Shown in pieces: positions 44,441-56,358 of a stretch of DNA of 64,000 bases (positions are counted from its first letter, which is position 1; each line of letters starts with the position of its first letter). The notes under the pieces are model-generated. The model had not been told where the DNA came from, did not search any database, and saw only the letters and a program-made list of their open reading frames with translations. Source of the stretch: Adenanthera pavonina (lineage: Eukaryota > Streptophyta > Magnoliopsida > Fabales > Fabaceae); contig JAIVEN010000004.1 in assembly GCA_026686845.1 (NCBI GenBank), positions 14,726,827 through 14,790,826 of the forward strand, written 5' to 3'. Position numbers and translations under genes: made by a program.

Positions 44441-45873
44441 TTCAGGAAGCTTAAGAAAGCTTTGGTTTAAAGAGGAAAGCTAAGGGATATCATCAAAGGT
44501 AGCTAAGTTCCATTCATACACTTTATTATTATCTTGCTATGTTATTGCTTTGATATGTGCCATATTGTTTCCCTCTTGTTTGATTTGTTGATTTGGAAGT
44601 TTAAATGAGGGGTTTTGCTCCCCGAGATGTCCATTTTCTAAGCCGTTATGCTGCTGAATTTTCTATGAACAATATGGTGTTAAATGTTTTAAGTATCATT
44701 TTTATGATGTTTTGATAACTTGATTGATAATATAATGTGTGGAATATGGTTTGCTACTGAGATTATTATAATCTCATCCCCTCAAGTATCTGAAATGATA
44801 GGCATACAAATGAGCTAAGGAGGAAGAAGAAGGGAATGATGCTTATGATAGTTCAAGCTATGATTTGTATTTTGAAGTGCATTATGTAAAATTGTATATA
44901 AAGCTAAAAGGAAATGTTTGCTTGATAACATGTGCCTTTAAGTCCCTTATGGTATATTGAACATGATTGAGACAAGTTTGAACCATGTGTGTGATGTACA
45001 TAAGCGCTTTGCAATGTCATGACATATTTTGGCTAATCTAAGCATCTAATAGGTATGTAGCTACTATTCATTTGAAATGTAATGTATCATATAAGTGTTT
45101 TAAATTTTCAAAAACTAGACAGATAGATCTTTCCAAGAAGCTAACGAACATTCAATTTGAATGAATGTACAAATTATACTAAATTTTTGAGTTTGAGGGT
45201 CAAAACTGGACAGTGGTGTGAAAACTGTGAATTTTGTTGAAAGTATCACTTACTTTAAAAGATAGTATAAAATCATACAAAGCTCCAAAATTTTAGTGGT
45301 TTAAAGGCAATTGGATCTATATAGTGAGAGTTATACATGTTTTCCCAAAATGGTTCTAGTAGAAGTTATAATCTAACTCTTAGTAGTTCAAGAGGATGCT
45401 ATGCTCTGTTTAGGTTAAATAAATCTATAAGAAAAATATGGCTGTAAAGAAGATATGTAGATATTTGCAATGACATAATGAATGCACAATTTAGCTCAGT
45501 ATAGAGTGAGATATAAATTTTTAAATTTAAGGCTAAAATTCTAGAGAAAAGAAGAGTGACCATTTGAACAGCATATTTTGTATAATGGACTGTACTAATT
45601 GGCATGAGTAAAATGATATTTCATATTTTTTTGATGTAGAGAATATTTCAAGATATTTTTAGAGACTTGAATCAACTTGATATGATTTTTCTATATAATT
45701 AGTTATGAATTTTCAAAATTTACCTAGGAAAAGGGGTTTACCAAATAATAGTAAATCAGGGAAAGAAAATTTTCTATCTTAATCTATCATATGATTTAAG
45801 CTTCTAAACATGTTCTATGGAGCATAATAAGGTCCAATACATGGGTAAGGTGGTCTATAGTTAAGGTGTTATA

Positions 45874-46619
45874 CTTGTTTTTGCCCATATATCACTTCAA
45901 CATCAACTAATTGCTTTCCTAGCATAACTCCTTTAGATCAAATTTATCATGACCATAGGATATATTCTAAAATAGCTAACACTGAATCATCTTTGCATGA
46001 TAATGTCTAAGTCATAAGGGCATCAATGAAAAGATTTGTTCCTTTTTAGGACTCACACAGCAACAAAGTAGGGATATATTTTCATGCTTCCCAATCGGTT
46101 CTTAAGCACATGTAGTATGAATTGCATGTTATGGTGTTACTTTTATTACATAGGAGTGTATTACAATTTTGATTAGTTGACACTATATAAATTTTAGTTC
46201 AGACACACGCAATGTCTAACCCAAATTCTGTCAATGCACTTACTCTTTTAGATGTCGATTTGGTGAATTTGTTATCTGGCTACAGGTATTCTAGACAGTG
46301 GGCATCCATAATTTGTTCCAAAATTTATGTATTAAATCTCATCTTGACTCATTCCTCACTTCTATCGAGGAGACATATATTTCTGTTTCTTCTCTACCAT
46401 ATCAGCACTCTTACTGATTTAATGGTGAACATAAATGTCTCTTCTTTGCATGCTCCTCATGAGCCTCAAAGGTGGTTACTCATGTGAGAGGGCCAATCTT
46501 ATCAACATGTATGACATACTAGACATTGCATATTCACTCTTATATAATTCAATAATTCATGAAAAAATGGTCTTCATTCATTCATGAAATTATCCATTAC
46601 ATGATATATGTTACTTATG
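45874..46619. other. Downstream part of the copia element or its flank, unresolved
   Basis: Expected to contain the 3' LTR of the minus-strand copia element, since it follows the RNase H end. I could not match it to a 5' LTR or find convincing TG/CA ends. The plus-strand ORF at 46212-46487 has no recognisable protein. Confidence 0.35.
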
Positions 46620-47222
46620 TCCTACACATGCCGAGAGATTTCACATGATCAACAAACACATCCCTAGGTATTGGTTTAGTTAGGGGATCCTCTATCATCT
46701 GATGCGTAGGGATATATTATACAATAACACTTTTTTGTGCTATAGCATCTTTAACAAAATTATACTTGATATCTATATGTTTGGTTTTACTATGATACTT
46801 GGGGTTTTTTGTTTAGGCAATGGCTACTTGGCTATCAAAGTTAATCAACACTAGATCTTATGTCTCACCAATAACCTCAAGTGTTCGAAGAATCTTTTTA
46901 GCCATATAGCTTCTTGTGCTGTGGCTGAGCAAGCGATGAATTCTGCTTCCATGGTGGACAGAGCAATGCATGTTTGTTTCTTACTACACCAGAAAATGAC
47001 TCCATTGTTTAGTAGAAAAGCATACCCTAGTGTTGGCATATGCTCATTTGGATCTCCAGCCTTATCTACAGTGGAGAATCCTACCAAACACAGATTTCTT
47101 CCTTGATAGCATAGCACATAGTCTGCCGTGTCTTTTAAATACCTTAAAATCCTCTTGATAGCCTTCCAATGTTTTTGTCTAGGGTTAGACTGATATTTAC
47201 TTACAAGTTTGACTGCATAATA
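46620..47222 (-). pseudogene. Copia RNase H
   Basis: The minus-strand frame reads VSKYQSNPRQKHWKAIKRIL, RYLKDTADY, GYAFLLNNGVIFWCSKKQT, IALSTMEAEFIA and AIWLKRFF (47216-46851). After stops it continues with SKTKHIDIKYNFV-type and IPTHQMIEDPLTKPIP-type segments down to about 46620. This is the classic copia RNase H domain, C-terminal to RT. Confidence 0.85.
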
Positions 47223-49915
47223 TTTAACACCTCTATTTAGGACCATTTTCCATGTATTAAATCTCACTAGAAACCAACTATACTTAACTAGAAGCTTGAA
47301 TCACATAAAATGTTACACATTTTGGGTACTATTCATTTAATCAAATTTCTTTTTCCAGACTAAATTTCAGAAAATCATAACTAATTCAATAAAAATCATA
47401 TGGAAGTGATTCAAGTCTCTATGGATAGTTTAAAATAATTTCTAAATGGGAAAATTATCAATTAGAGTAACTACTTGGCCAATTAGTATAGTAAATTTCG
47501 TGAATTTCTACTGTTCATGTGGTCAACTTTAGAAATTCCAGTTTTCTGAGCTAAATTTGAAAATTTACTATAAATTGTACACTCATCCAAATTGAGTGAT
47601 CTTTGGACCATATGAAAGCTCTTTCTGTCCATTTTTTAAGAATATATAAGATTCATACTTTTTACATTTAAAATCTCAAATAGTAGCATGATTACTCTAT
47701 ATAGGTCAGAATGACCATTTGTATCCTAATACATTGCCAAACAAAAGCTATAATTTTTTACATGGCTATATATCATCTCTAAACCATGCCATACATTAGC
47801 TAGGACTTAAAGGAACATAAAAACTTGGAGAAACATATTTATCATTACATTTACAAATTTATATCAAAGCTCAAAATTCATGGCCAATGCTAGCTTTATT
47901 ATGCTAATGATCAAATGTTTTCTCATTTCCTTTCTCTTCTCTGGTGGTCTTGCCATTGTTACTACCTAATCATGGTTAAATTTTAAGAGGGTGAGATTCA
48001 AAGAATCTCAGTAGATAAATCCCATACATGTCATCATATCATCACATTGAGAATGAAAATATGAAGAAAACATAGTTCATCACATAGGCACATTGGAAAC
48101 ATATACATTTTATAAAAATTTTTGCAGAGTTTCACATTGTAAAATGGACATCCCAGGGCTCCAAACCCCTTGTATAACTCAGCCAACATCATAAAAATAT
48201 CACAAATCAACATTTCATATATATATGTCATAGTGTCAAATATCAAAGAAACAATAATGACAATGTGATCTTAGTAAAGAGAATTATCTACCTTATAGTA
48301 CTTCCTTGCTTCCCACACTTTGTCCAACACTTCTTGGACCTTCCAACACTTCTCTAAGCTCTCTTAGGCTTCCTCAAGCCTAAACATATCATCAAACAAT
48401 TACTCAAACTAATGGTTCCATGACTTTCTTCAAAAAGTGTTCATGAAACCATAATTCTTCAAAAATTCACCAAAAATTTATTCCTAACCCAAAAAGGATG
48501 AATTTATACCTCTATTCCATGTAATTTTTCATGAGGAATCCAAATATAGCCTCAAAATTATCAAATTCCATCACTACCTATAGTTACTATTAATTTTTCA
48601 CTTAACTTTCCTTTGATCTTTCTTTGTACAACACACTTTCTTTTAAGGTTTTGGACCATGGGGAATCTGTTTTTGAGGTCAAAAACTTGAAAATACAATT
48701 CTAAATACTTCCCCACTTCTGGCCAAAATTCATGGTAAATGGAGAAAAATTGCTACACTTTGTTATACAACAAACTACTTGCATATTCAAGCTTTAAATG
48801 AACATTCTATTATTTCCCCTATGATTTATGGTTGGAAAACTCCATGTCTTGCTAAATCATGCCATGGATGAAACCCTAAGAGGATGGAAAAGAATTTCTA
48901 ATCCATGAACCATGCTTCTAATACCATAGATAGCAAGCTTAGAATGATAGAAGACAAACTTACCAACTTGCTTTCAATTTTGCCTTGGGTTTCTTCTTCT
49001 TCCTTCTCTCTTTTATCTCCTTTCTTTCTTGCATTTTCAGCCCGATTTTGATGCTGGAAATGGTCGTGCAGAATGGTGAAAAAGTGAGTGATTAAAGGAC
49101 TTAATTATGTAGCTTAATCATAATTAACTCTTAATTAAACTTAGTTTTCTTTTTGACCAAAAATTATCAACTTCTTGGAGAAGTTTTCTCCAAAAAATGG
49201 TGCTGCCTGAGCTGCCTTTGTCATGCCCAATGAAAGGCATTGAGTGTCCAGTCAGCTCAATTTTTTGAGTCCAAATGAATCAAGTGATTTTTAGCCGTAC
49301 CGATAAAACTACTTGTTATAGTAAATTAGCTTTTTTGGGCTACAGTACTATTTCAATTTTATTTTTATATTTTCTTAATTATCCTGTCCCAAATGGTATC
49401 TGTACATGACCCGTATCCTGTCTCGGTTACCTTTTAATCATCGGTGGGACCCATAATTTATTTCATCAGTTTACTGTTACTTTTGGACACTCGACACTTA
49501 TTTTTTTCTTATCCTTGAACATTAACCCTCCATCCCATATACCATTGGACTTCTCTTGTCAAGGGCTTCATTTTGACAGTAATTTTGTATATTTACAAAA
49601 TTGCCCTTAACTTGAGATTAAATTATAATTTCTGAAACTTTCAGGTTATTAGGTGTAATTTTTCCTAAGGATTTTTCTATTTCTTCTCTATGTAATTTTT
49701 ATATATTTTGGAACGTGTATGTCATTTTTATAATTTTTTAGGGACAAAAATATAATTTTCTCATTTTTCCTCCCAACCTGGAAAAATGACCTATTTGTCC
49801 TAATTCACACAAAACTGTGTCTTTCCATTTTTGTGAATTTCTTATATATTTCATGTTATCACTTATTCATTCATCTTTTATTAATTTATATCCAATAAAA
49901 TTTTGGGATATTACA
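47223..49915 (-). repeat. Solo large LTR inserted in the copia element (1)
   Basis: 2,693 bp. On the minus strand it begins TGTAATATCCC and ends GGTGTTAAA. The TAATA duplication is perfect (47218-47222 and 49916-49920). The interrupted copia frame reads R-L-N-I-Y-Y-V on one side and V-S-K-Y-Q-S-N-P on the other. The palindrome GAGATTCAAAGAATCTC is at 47993-48009. Confidence 0.85.
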
Positions 49916-50120
49916 TAATAAATATTCAATCTAGTGTACATCACTGTATACATTAAACTAGCTATTACACTTGAGTAAGGGACTTTTTCCATCGCTTTCT
50001 CTTTGGATTCATTTTGAGGACAAATTTCCTGACTCAAATTTTGACCTTTCATTACAGGGGTATCTATAGGTTTGTAGACTTTCATATTAAACTGCTTGAA
50101 AATTTTTCTTATGTCTCTTG
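49916..50120 (-). pseudogene. Copia RT C-terminal fragment between two solo LTRs
   Basis: The minus strand gives DIRKIFKQFNMKVYKPIDTP, VPYSSVIASLMY and TRLNIYYV, the end of copia RT before RNase H. Both sides are cut by solo LTRs. Confidence 0.8.
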
Positions 50121-52621
50121 TGTCATACCTTACTTTCTCATATTATTTTCCATGTGTAATAGTATATATGATGCTAAATAGGCTAATTTATAAACTTAAA
50201 TCATTAAAAGATCAAATGAGGAAAATTTAAATTTTTAAAATACTATTCATTTAGTAATTTGATTTTCCCAACTAAACTTTGAAAAATTATAACTAATTCT
50301 AAGAAAATCATATGAGAATGATTTAAGTCTTTAAAAATAGCTAAAAGCATTTCCTACATGAGAAAAATATAAACTAGAATTACTTTTGAATCAATTCATT
50401 CAGAAAATTCGTCCAATTATACTATTTATTTGGTCAAAACTACTTTTCCAAATTTTCTGAGCCATCTTCAAAAATTCATAACAATTTGTATACTTGTCCA
50501 AATCAAGTGATCTTTAGCTCTTTTAAATCTCTCTATGTCTACTTTCCAAACATCTACAACACTTATATATAGAAAACTGAATTTAGAATGAACAGTGACC
50601 ATATACTAATCAGCACTCAAAACTGGACAGTTTTGCATATAACTTCCAAAACTAAATATATATCATTCTTACATAATTCAAACTCTTCCAAAATATGTTT
50701 ATAACATCACAAGAACTCTAAAGGAGCATTATAGCAGTAAAACACAACTTCATAAAAATACATATGATTTCATACATAATTACAAGAAAACAAGCAACCA
50801 AGATGGCTATAAATCTAACAATCATTAATCTTCTCCTTGCCTTTAGTCTTCTTGGAGGTCTTGCCATCACTTGAACCTATCATGTTAGTGCTGAAAAACA
50901 TCAATAGCCAGTTTATCTCATGCAAATATATCATTCAAGTTTCACAAACATTTCACATAATCACATAAATCATTGAAATACCATATTGTCAAGTAAAAAT
51001 TTTGGCAGAGTTTTCCCTTAGAAAATAGATATCTCAGGGAACAAAATTCTTTATTTTATAGCCAAAACTAGTCACCAAATAACACCAATACAATATGGCA
51101 ATAAGATATAATCATGGAAACAAAAAAATATACATTGCAATGAAATAAACCAAGGTACCTCTTATGTATTTTCTTTGCTTTTCTCTTTCAAATCAAAGCT
51201 TCCACAAGCTTTCTTGAACTCCCAGAAGTCCTAAAACAGCATTCAATATTCACTTAATCATTTGAATCAAAGGATTTCCTCATAAAGACTCACTTGAACC
51301 CTAAAATTTCATATAGTTTATCTTAAGTTTTTTCTTCAGTCCAACACTTGTTCTTAGCTAATTTGGACTTAAGGAATCCATTTTTAACATCAAAACAATA
51401 AAAATACAACTCCTTCTCATCATATTAAACTAACCAAAATCAGGGTTTTAGGATGAAGAATAAAATTTTTCAAAACTTACTTCCAAACACACTTAAACCT
51501 ACTTTTCTTGCATTTTTTCACACTTTCTCTCAAGTTTCATGCAAGAAAAACACCTTGTCCCCCACCCCCATGTCTTGAACGAAATTGAATAGCAAGAGGG
51601 AAGGGAGAAAACTAAAAGAAACCAATTCAAACTACTTGACAACTCAAAGGAAATCACAAAGGGACCAGTAAGGAAATTCTTACCGATTTTTCCTTGAATT
51701 TTCTTCTTTTTTTTTTCTTCCTTGCTTCCTCCTTCTTTCCTTGCTGTTTTTAGTCTTCACTCCCTCTCTTTTTCTCTTGCTAAGGTCGGCCAAGACATGA
51801 GCTAAAGGGGGAAATATATATAGCTCACCAAACAATAGGAATTTTCCATCAAAGCTTCTTGATTTCTCTTGAAAATTCATGAAAATATTAAATTAATGCC
51901 ATTTTGTCATGTGCTGCAGATGGAGCATGAATTTGAGAGTATTCTGGTCCAAAAATTTGAGATATTTACTTATCTAGATATGTCCTGAATCGATCTAGAC
52001 AAATAAAGTTATTTTAGCAGTATATTTTACTATTATTTGAACACCAATTTAACTATATTGGGATATGAAATTATCATAATATCCTTATCTCAATTGGTCC
52101 AAATATGAGGCCCACAATTTTTTTTTTCATTAATACCGCCTCTTCCTATAGTCCAAACTGACTTTTATCAAGTAAGATATTAATATTAAATTCTAATTAC
52201 TCAATAAATATTATTTTGATCTTAATAAATTTCATATTATATTCCATTGGCCTTAACTCATTGAGAGCGTCAATTTGACTATAACTTTTCATATTTACAA
52301 AAATACCCTTGACTTGGGACAAATTTATAATTTTTAGAACTTTCCAGTCATTAGGTATAATTTTCCCTAAATTTCATAAATTTTTCTTCATTCTCTATGT
52401 GATGTCCACGGCCACACCGCCTTCCTCTTTTTTTTTTTTTGCTTTTCTTCTTTTCTTTTTTTAAGGGGCAAAATTGTCATTTTTTAATTTCTTTTCCTTG
52501 TCCCCAAATTTGACCATTTTACCCTTTTCAATGCAAAAGATGTATGCCTATTTTTGCAAATTCCTTATAGATTTTAAAATATTGGGCCTTAGACATCAAG
52601 GGAAAATTTCAAGATATTACA
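50121..52621 (-). repeat. Solo large LTR inserted in the copia element (2)
   Basis: 2,501 bp. On the minus strand it begins TGTAATATCTTG and ends GGTATGACA. The flanks TCTTG and TCTTA differ by one base. The family palindrome is not recognisable at the expected place near 50890, the only clear loss among full-length copies. Confidence 0.78.
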
Positions 52622-54480
52622 TCTTATGAAAGAGATATTAGGTTTTCCTAGCTTTTCCTCTGGATTTTAACTCCGAGGATATAGTTTGCTTCACCCATGC
52701 CCTTCATCTCGAAGTTTGCAGACAACTTTAATGGTTGTGATTGAATCTGGATTATTCTCGGTTAGTCATATATCATCCACATAAAGATATAATATAACAA
52801 AATTAGTATTGAATTGTTTTGTGTAAACACAATGGACTTCGTCAATCATTTGAAAATTATATGAGGTTATAGCTGGATGGAACCTCAAATATCATTGTCT
52901 AGATGATTGCTTTAGTCCATCTTCCTAGTCTGTAATTCTTTTTCTCTGTCTTTTTCTATGAAATCTAATGGTTGTTCCATATAGATTTCTTCATCCAATT
53001 CTCCATTCAAGAATACAAGTTTTATATCCATTTGAAGTAGTTCAATATTTGAACTTGATACTATAGCTAGAATTAATCTAATTGAGTTAAAGCTTATAAC
53101 AAGTGAAAAAGTATCCTTATAATCTATTCCTTCCTATTGCATATACTCCTTTGCAACTAGATTAGCCTTATATCTCTCAATTGATCCATTTGCCTTTCCC
53201 TTAATTTTTAGAACGCTTTTGTTCTCAATCGCCTTCCGGCTAGATGGTAGGTCAACCAAGTCCCATACGTGGTTGATCCTTATTGAATCTATTTCTTCCT
53301 CCATTGCTTTTCTCCATTATTCCTTAGCAAGGCATGACAATGCCTGTTTAACTAAATTTGGCTCTTCGTTATCCTGTGGAGTAACAATGAACACTACCCC
53401 CTCTATAAGGAAACATCTCTTTTGTATTACTTCTCTGTTACTCCTTTATAATGAGGTCTTCTATGCAATATTCTCTTCTTTCACAAGATTTTCTGCTGTT
53501 CTCCTTGAACTTTCTGGTATGTCAACACTCCTACTCGAATTAACAAGTTGAGGTTGAGTTCTTTGATCTTCACTGCCATTTTCTCGTGTCTCATAAAGAG
53601 ATACAAAATGATCTACCTTACCTCTGCTAGGAAACTCATTTTTTTATAAATGTGGTAACCCTTGATTCAATTTCAGTTACTGTCCCATCTTTGTTTTCAC
53701 CAATTAAAACATCACCCTTCAATTGTTCAGAGTATCATATAAAGATACACTTCTTCCCTCTTATACCTAATTTTCCATATTTGTGGGAAGTATCATAGAC
53801 ATAAGCTACTGACCCCCAGGGCCTAAGGATACCTAAATCCAACTTGTGTGTTGTCCATAGCTCATAGGGTGTAGATACGACTGACTTCAAGGGCAAACAA
53901 TTAAGTATAGAAGCCACAACTAATAAAACATCTCTTGAATATGAAATTGGGAGATTGTCCTAGGCCATTATTGACCTAGCCATCTCAAGTAGGGTTCTGT
54001 TTCTACTTTCAGCTACTTCGTCTTACTGTAGAGTACCTAGGATCATTAATTGTCTTACGATTCCCTTTTCTTCATATAGTTCTTTAAATTGGTTTGACAA
54101 ATATTCACGCCCACAGTCAGCACATTGATTTTTTTATCTAATTGCTTTTCTACTTCATTCATATAATGTCTAAAACATTCTAATGCCTCTGGCTTATGTG
54201 AAATGAGGTAGACATGACTGAACCATGAAAAATCATCAATAAAAGTGATGAAGTACCAAGCTCTATGTCTTGCTCTCATATTCATCTGACCATAAATATC
54301 AAGATGAATTAATTGCAATGGAGTCTCTACCTTAGTTCCTTTACCAAATGGTTTCCTAGTTGTTTTACTAGTTAGATAGTGTTCACTTAAGGATATTTTC
54401 ATTTTAGAAATTGTACCTAGCATACCTTCCTTTGCTATTTTGGTCATTCTATCTTGACCAATATATCCTAGTCTAGCATG
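52622..54480 (-). pseudogene. Copia integrase and reverse transcriptase
   Basis: Integrase core at 54447-54055: HLDIYGQMNMRARHRAWYF, FIDDFSWFSHVYLISHK and EALECFRHYMN. Further on, 53917-53735 gives PYELWTTHKLDLGILRPWGS. RT lies at about 53200-52640: a decayed GLKQSSRQ...YLRFHPAI, then V-I-L-Y-L-Y-V-D-D-I with the YVDD catalytic motif, on pieces separated by stops. The plus-strand ORF 53219-53551 is only the complement of this. Confidence 0.82.
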
Positions 54481-55774
54481 CCATACATCATATCAGCATT
54501 TAAATTTAAGGCAGAAGCAGTAAAACAACTATAATTGTAATTAAGATCGTCATCAACAGTATCTAATACAAAGAAACCATGAGATAGAAAGCTAGATCTG
54601 TAAAACATAGCTCATTTATAGATGTTAACAACTAAATCATGGAAATAAATAGAAAATTCATAATGAACAAGACCACCAATCAACATAAGATTCTGTCGAA
54701 TATCCAGTGCATAAAGCACATCATGCAGGATCAAGACCTTGCCACCACTCAAAGTCAGCTTACAAGTTCCAATGCCTTGACCTAGATCCTTGCATTATTT
54801 CCCATGAAAAGTCGTCTGCTAAATTTTAGCACCCAACAGAATTCTATGAATGATCCCCTATCTTAGCTCACGTGGTTTATGGTCCTTGAGTCTATTATCC
54901 AAGAAAAAGGAATAATTTCTAATAGAAAAATAGTACTGGAAACATATGAGTAGGAAATAGTATGAGGTTCTAGTAATAACTTATTTTGCTTAGTATAATT
55001 CCGAGCAAAATACCCTATCTTCTGGTAAGCATAGTACTTGATCTTTGAAAGGTCAGGCTTTCTAGCTCTATTTTCTTTCTTTTGTTCTGGAACATTTTGC
55101 CTTTCTTGGGCTTAGGCTCCAATTTGAGGGACCTGCATCCTTTGTTAGGTATGCTTGGCCAAAGGCTTTGTAAGTCCCCAGCCTTTCATCTTTAAGTTCC
55201 AAGTGTCGGGCTACATCATCAAACGTGACGATGCTTTCATTATAGGTCAAGTTTACCTTTATGTGTTCCAAGCTAGAAGGGAGTAACTGAATCATGGCTT
55301 GCACTTGTTATTCATCTGAAAGCACGTGCCCTACTGACTTTAGCTCCCTAATCATGTTCGGCATCTCTCTTAAGTGCTACCTTATAGGAGTATTTGGCCA
55401 CAGCTTATATATGTCGAACTTGATTGTGAGCCTTTGAACCTTGGTAGCTGAAGTGCCACCAAACTTGTCTTTAAGTGCAATCCACATAGATTGAGTAGTT
55501 GTAAACCTCTCAAACTCACACATAAGATTGTCCACCATTACACTTAATATGGTGATTCGTACAATGATGTTCTTTCTCTTCCAGGCTTTGTAAGCCTCCC
55601 TATCCCTTCTATGCTGAACCGTGTTGATGGCATCATAGTAGTCAATGGGTTGATGGCATCTTGTTTCTCTAATATGTAGGATATTTTATGATGCCATATA
55701 TCCATGTTGCCCCCATTCAGTTTATCACCCTTATTCAACTCAGCAATTATATTTTTGATACCCATTCTGCACAT
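54481..55774 (-). pseudogene. Copia gag and protease remnant
   Basis: The gag start reads MGIKNIIAELNKGDKLNGGN, then DIWHHKISYILEKQDAINPL (55765-55640), as in plant copia gag. ORF 55304-55068 (SLEHIKVNLTYNE, FDDVARHLELKDERLG) is the later gag. A protease-like WIIDSRTINHVS near 54860 retains the Asp-Ser, but the usual Gly is Arg. Several stops. Confidence 0.78.
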
Positions 55775-56358
55775 ATATATATAGCATAGATTTATTAAAT
55801 ATTCAATGTCATATTTATTTGCACTTATCCTTTAGTAAGTCCATAACAATTCTATTAAGTCCATACTCAGGAATCTACGTTTGTCTATCCCCATCACATG
55901 TAACCTAATTTCACTATTATTCCATACTAAAGATTTATGCAAATAATTTTTATATTATACATTGCTCTTAGACATTCTATATCTAGGACCTCCCACTAAA
56001 AATAAGTACTCCCACTCAAATGCAGTACTCTCATTCAGATAGAAAATTAAAAAAAAAATATTCATTGTAGAAATAAAATTCTATAATGTTCCATGTCAAA
56101 CTAACAACATAGGCTAAATCAACGAAATATGTACAATAACAATCATAAAAGAGGATAAAAAAAATAGCATTATATTCCCCCTATTTTGTTCTTGATATTT
56201 ATAGATTCTTCTTCTATCTCTTAAGAGGAGGATTTGCAGATGCTAGCTCATGATATGTTGCATCAAGGTGAGACTAGAATTGTTGTTCATTGTGGTGTTT
56301 CAAAAGAGTTATGACCTCAAAGACTTATGGTTCATGATTAGCCATAATGTGTGTCTAG
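55775..56358. other. Spacer upstream of copia gag
   Basis: It contains a short (AT)n tract at 55780. On the minus strand, near 56180, a purine tract AAAATAGGGGGAA precedes TATAATG and could mark an LTR edge, but no partner was found. From 56358 to about 56205 the minus strand is part of the unidentified reading frame that resumes at 59736. Confidence 0.35.

Larger units (their letters stand above)
34809..45873 (+). repeat. Large LTR, plus strand, split by gypsy element D
   Basis: Left part 34809-36152 and right part 44441-45873 add up to about 2.8 kb, a full family length. The end is GGTGTTATA, a decayed GGTGTTACA. The start, about 34806-34815, abuts the start of the oppositely oriented copy at 34808. 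The palindrome GAGATTATTATAATCTC lies at 44759-44775. No internal region is attached. Confidence 0.7.
46620..55774 (-). mobile_element. Decayed Ty1/copia element, split by two solo LTRs
   Basis: Domains follow in copia order on the minus strand: gag, protease, integrase, RT, RNase H. Copia differs from gypsy in having integrase before RT, which is seen here. It is broken by many stops and by solo LTRs at 50121-52621 and 47223-49915. Its own LTRs were not resolved. Confidence 0.82.

Noticed and set aside
46212..46487. Plus-strand 91-codon ORF next to copia RNase H
   Set aside because: No recognisable domain. It lies where the copia 3' LTR is expected.
53219..53551. Plus-strand 110-codon ORF
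   Set aside because: It is the complement of the decayed copia pol on the minus strand.
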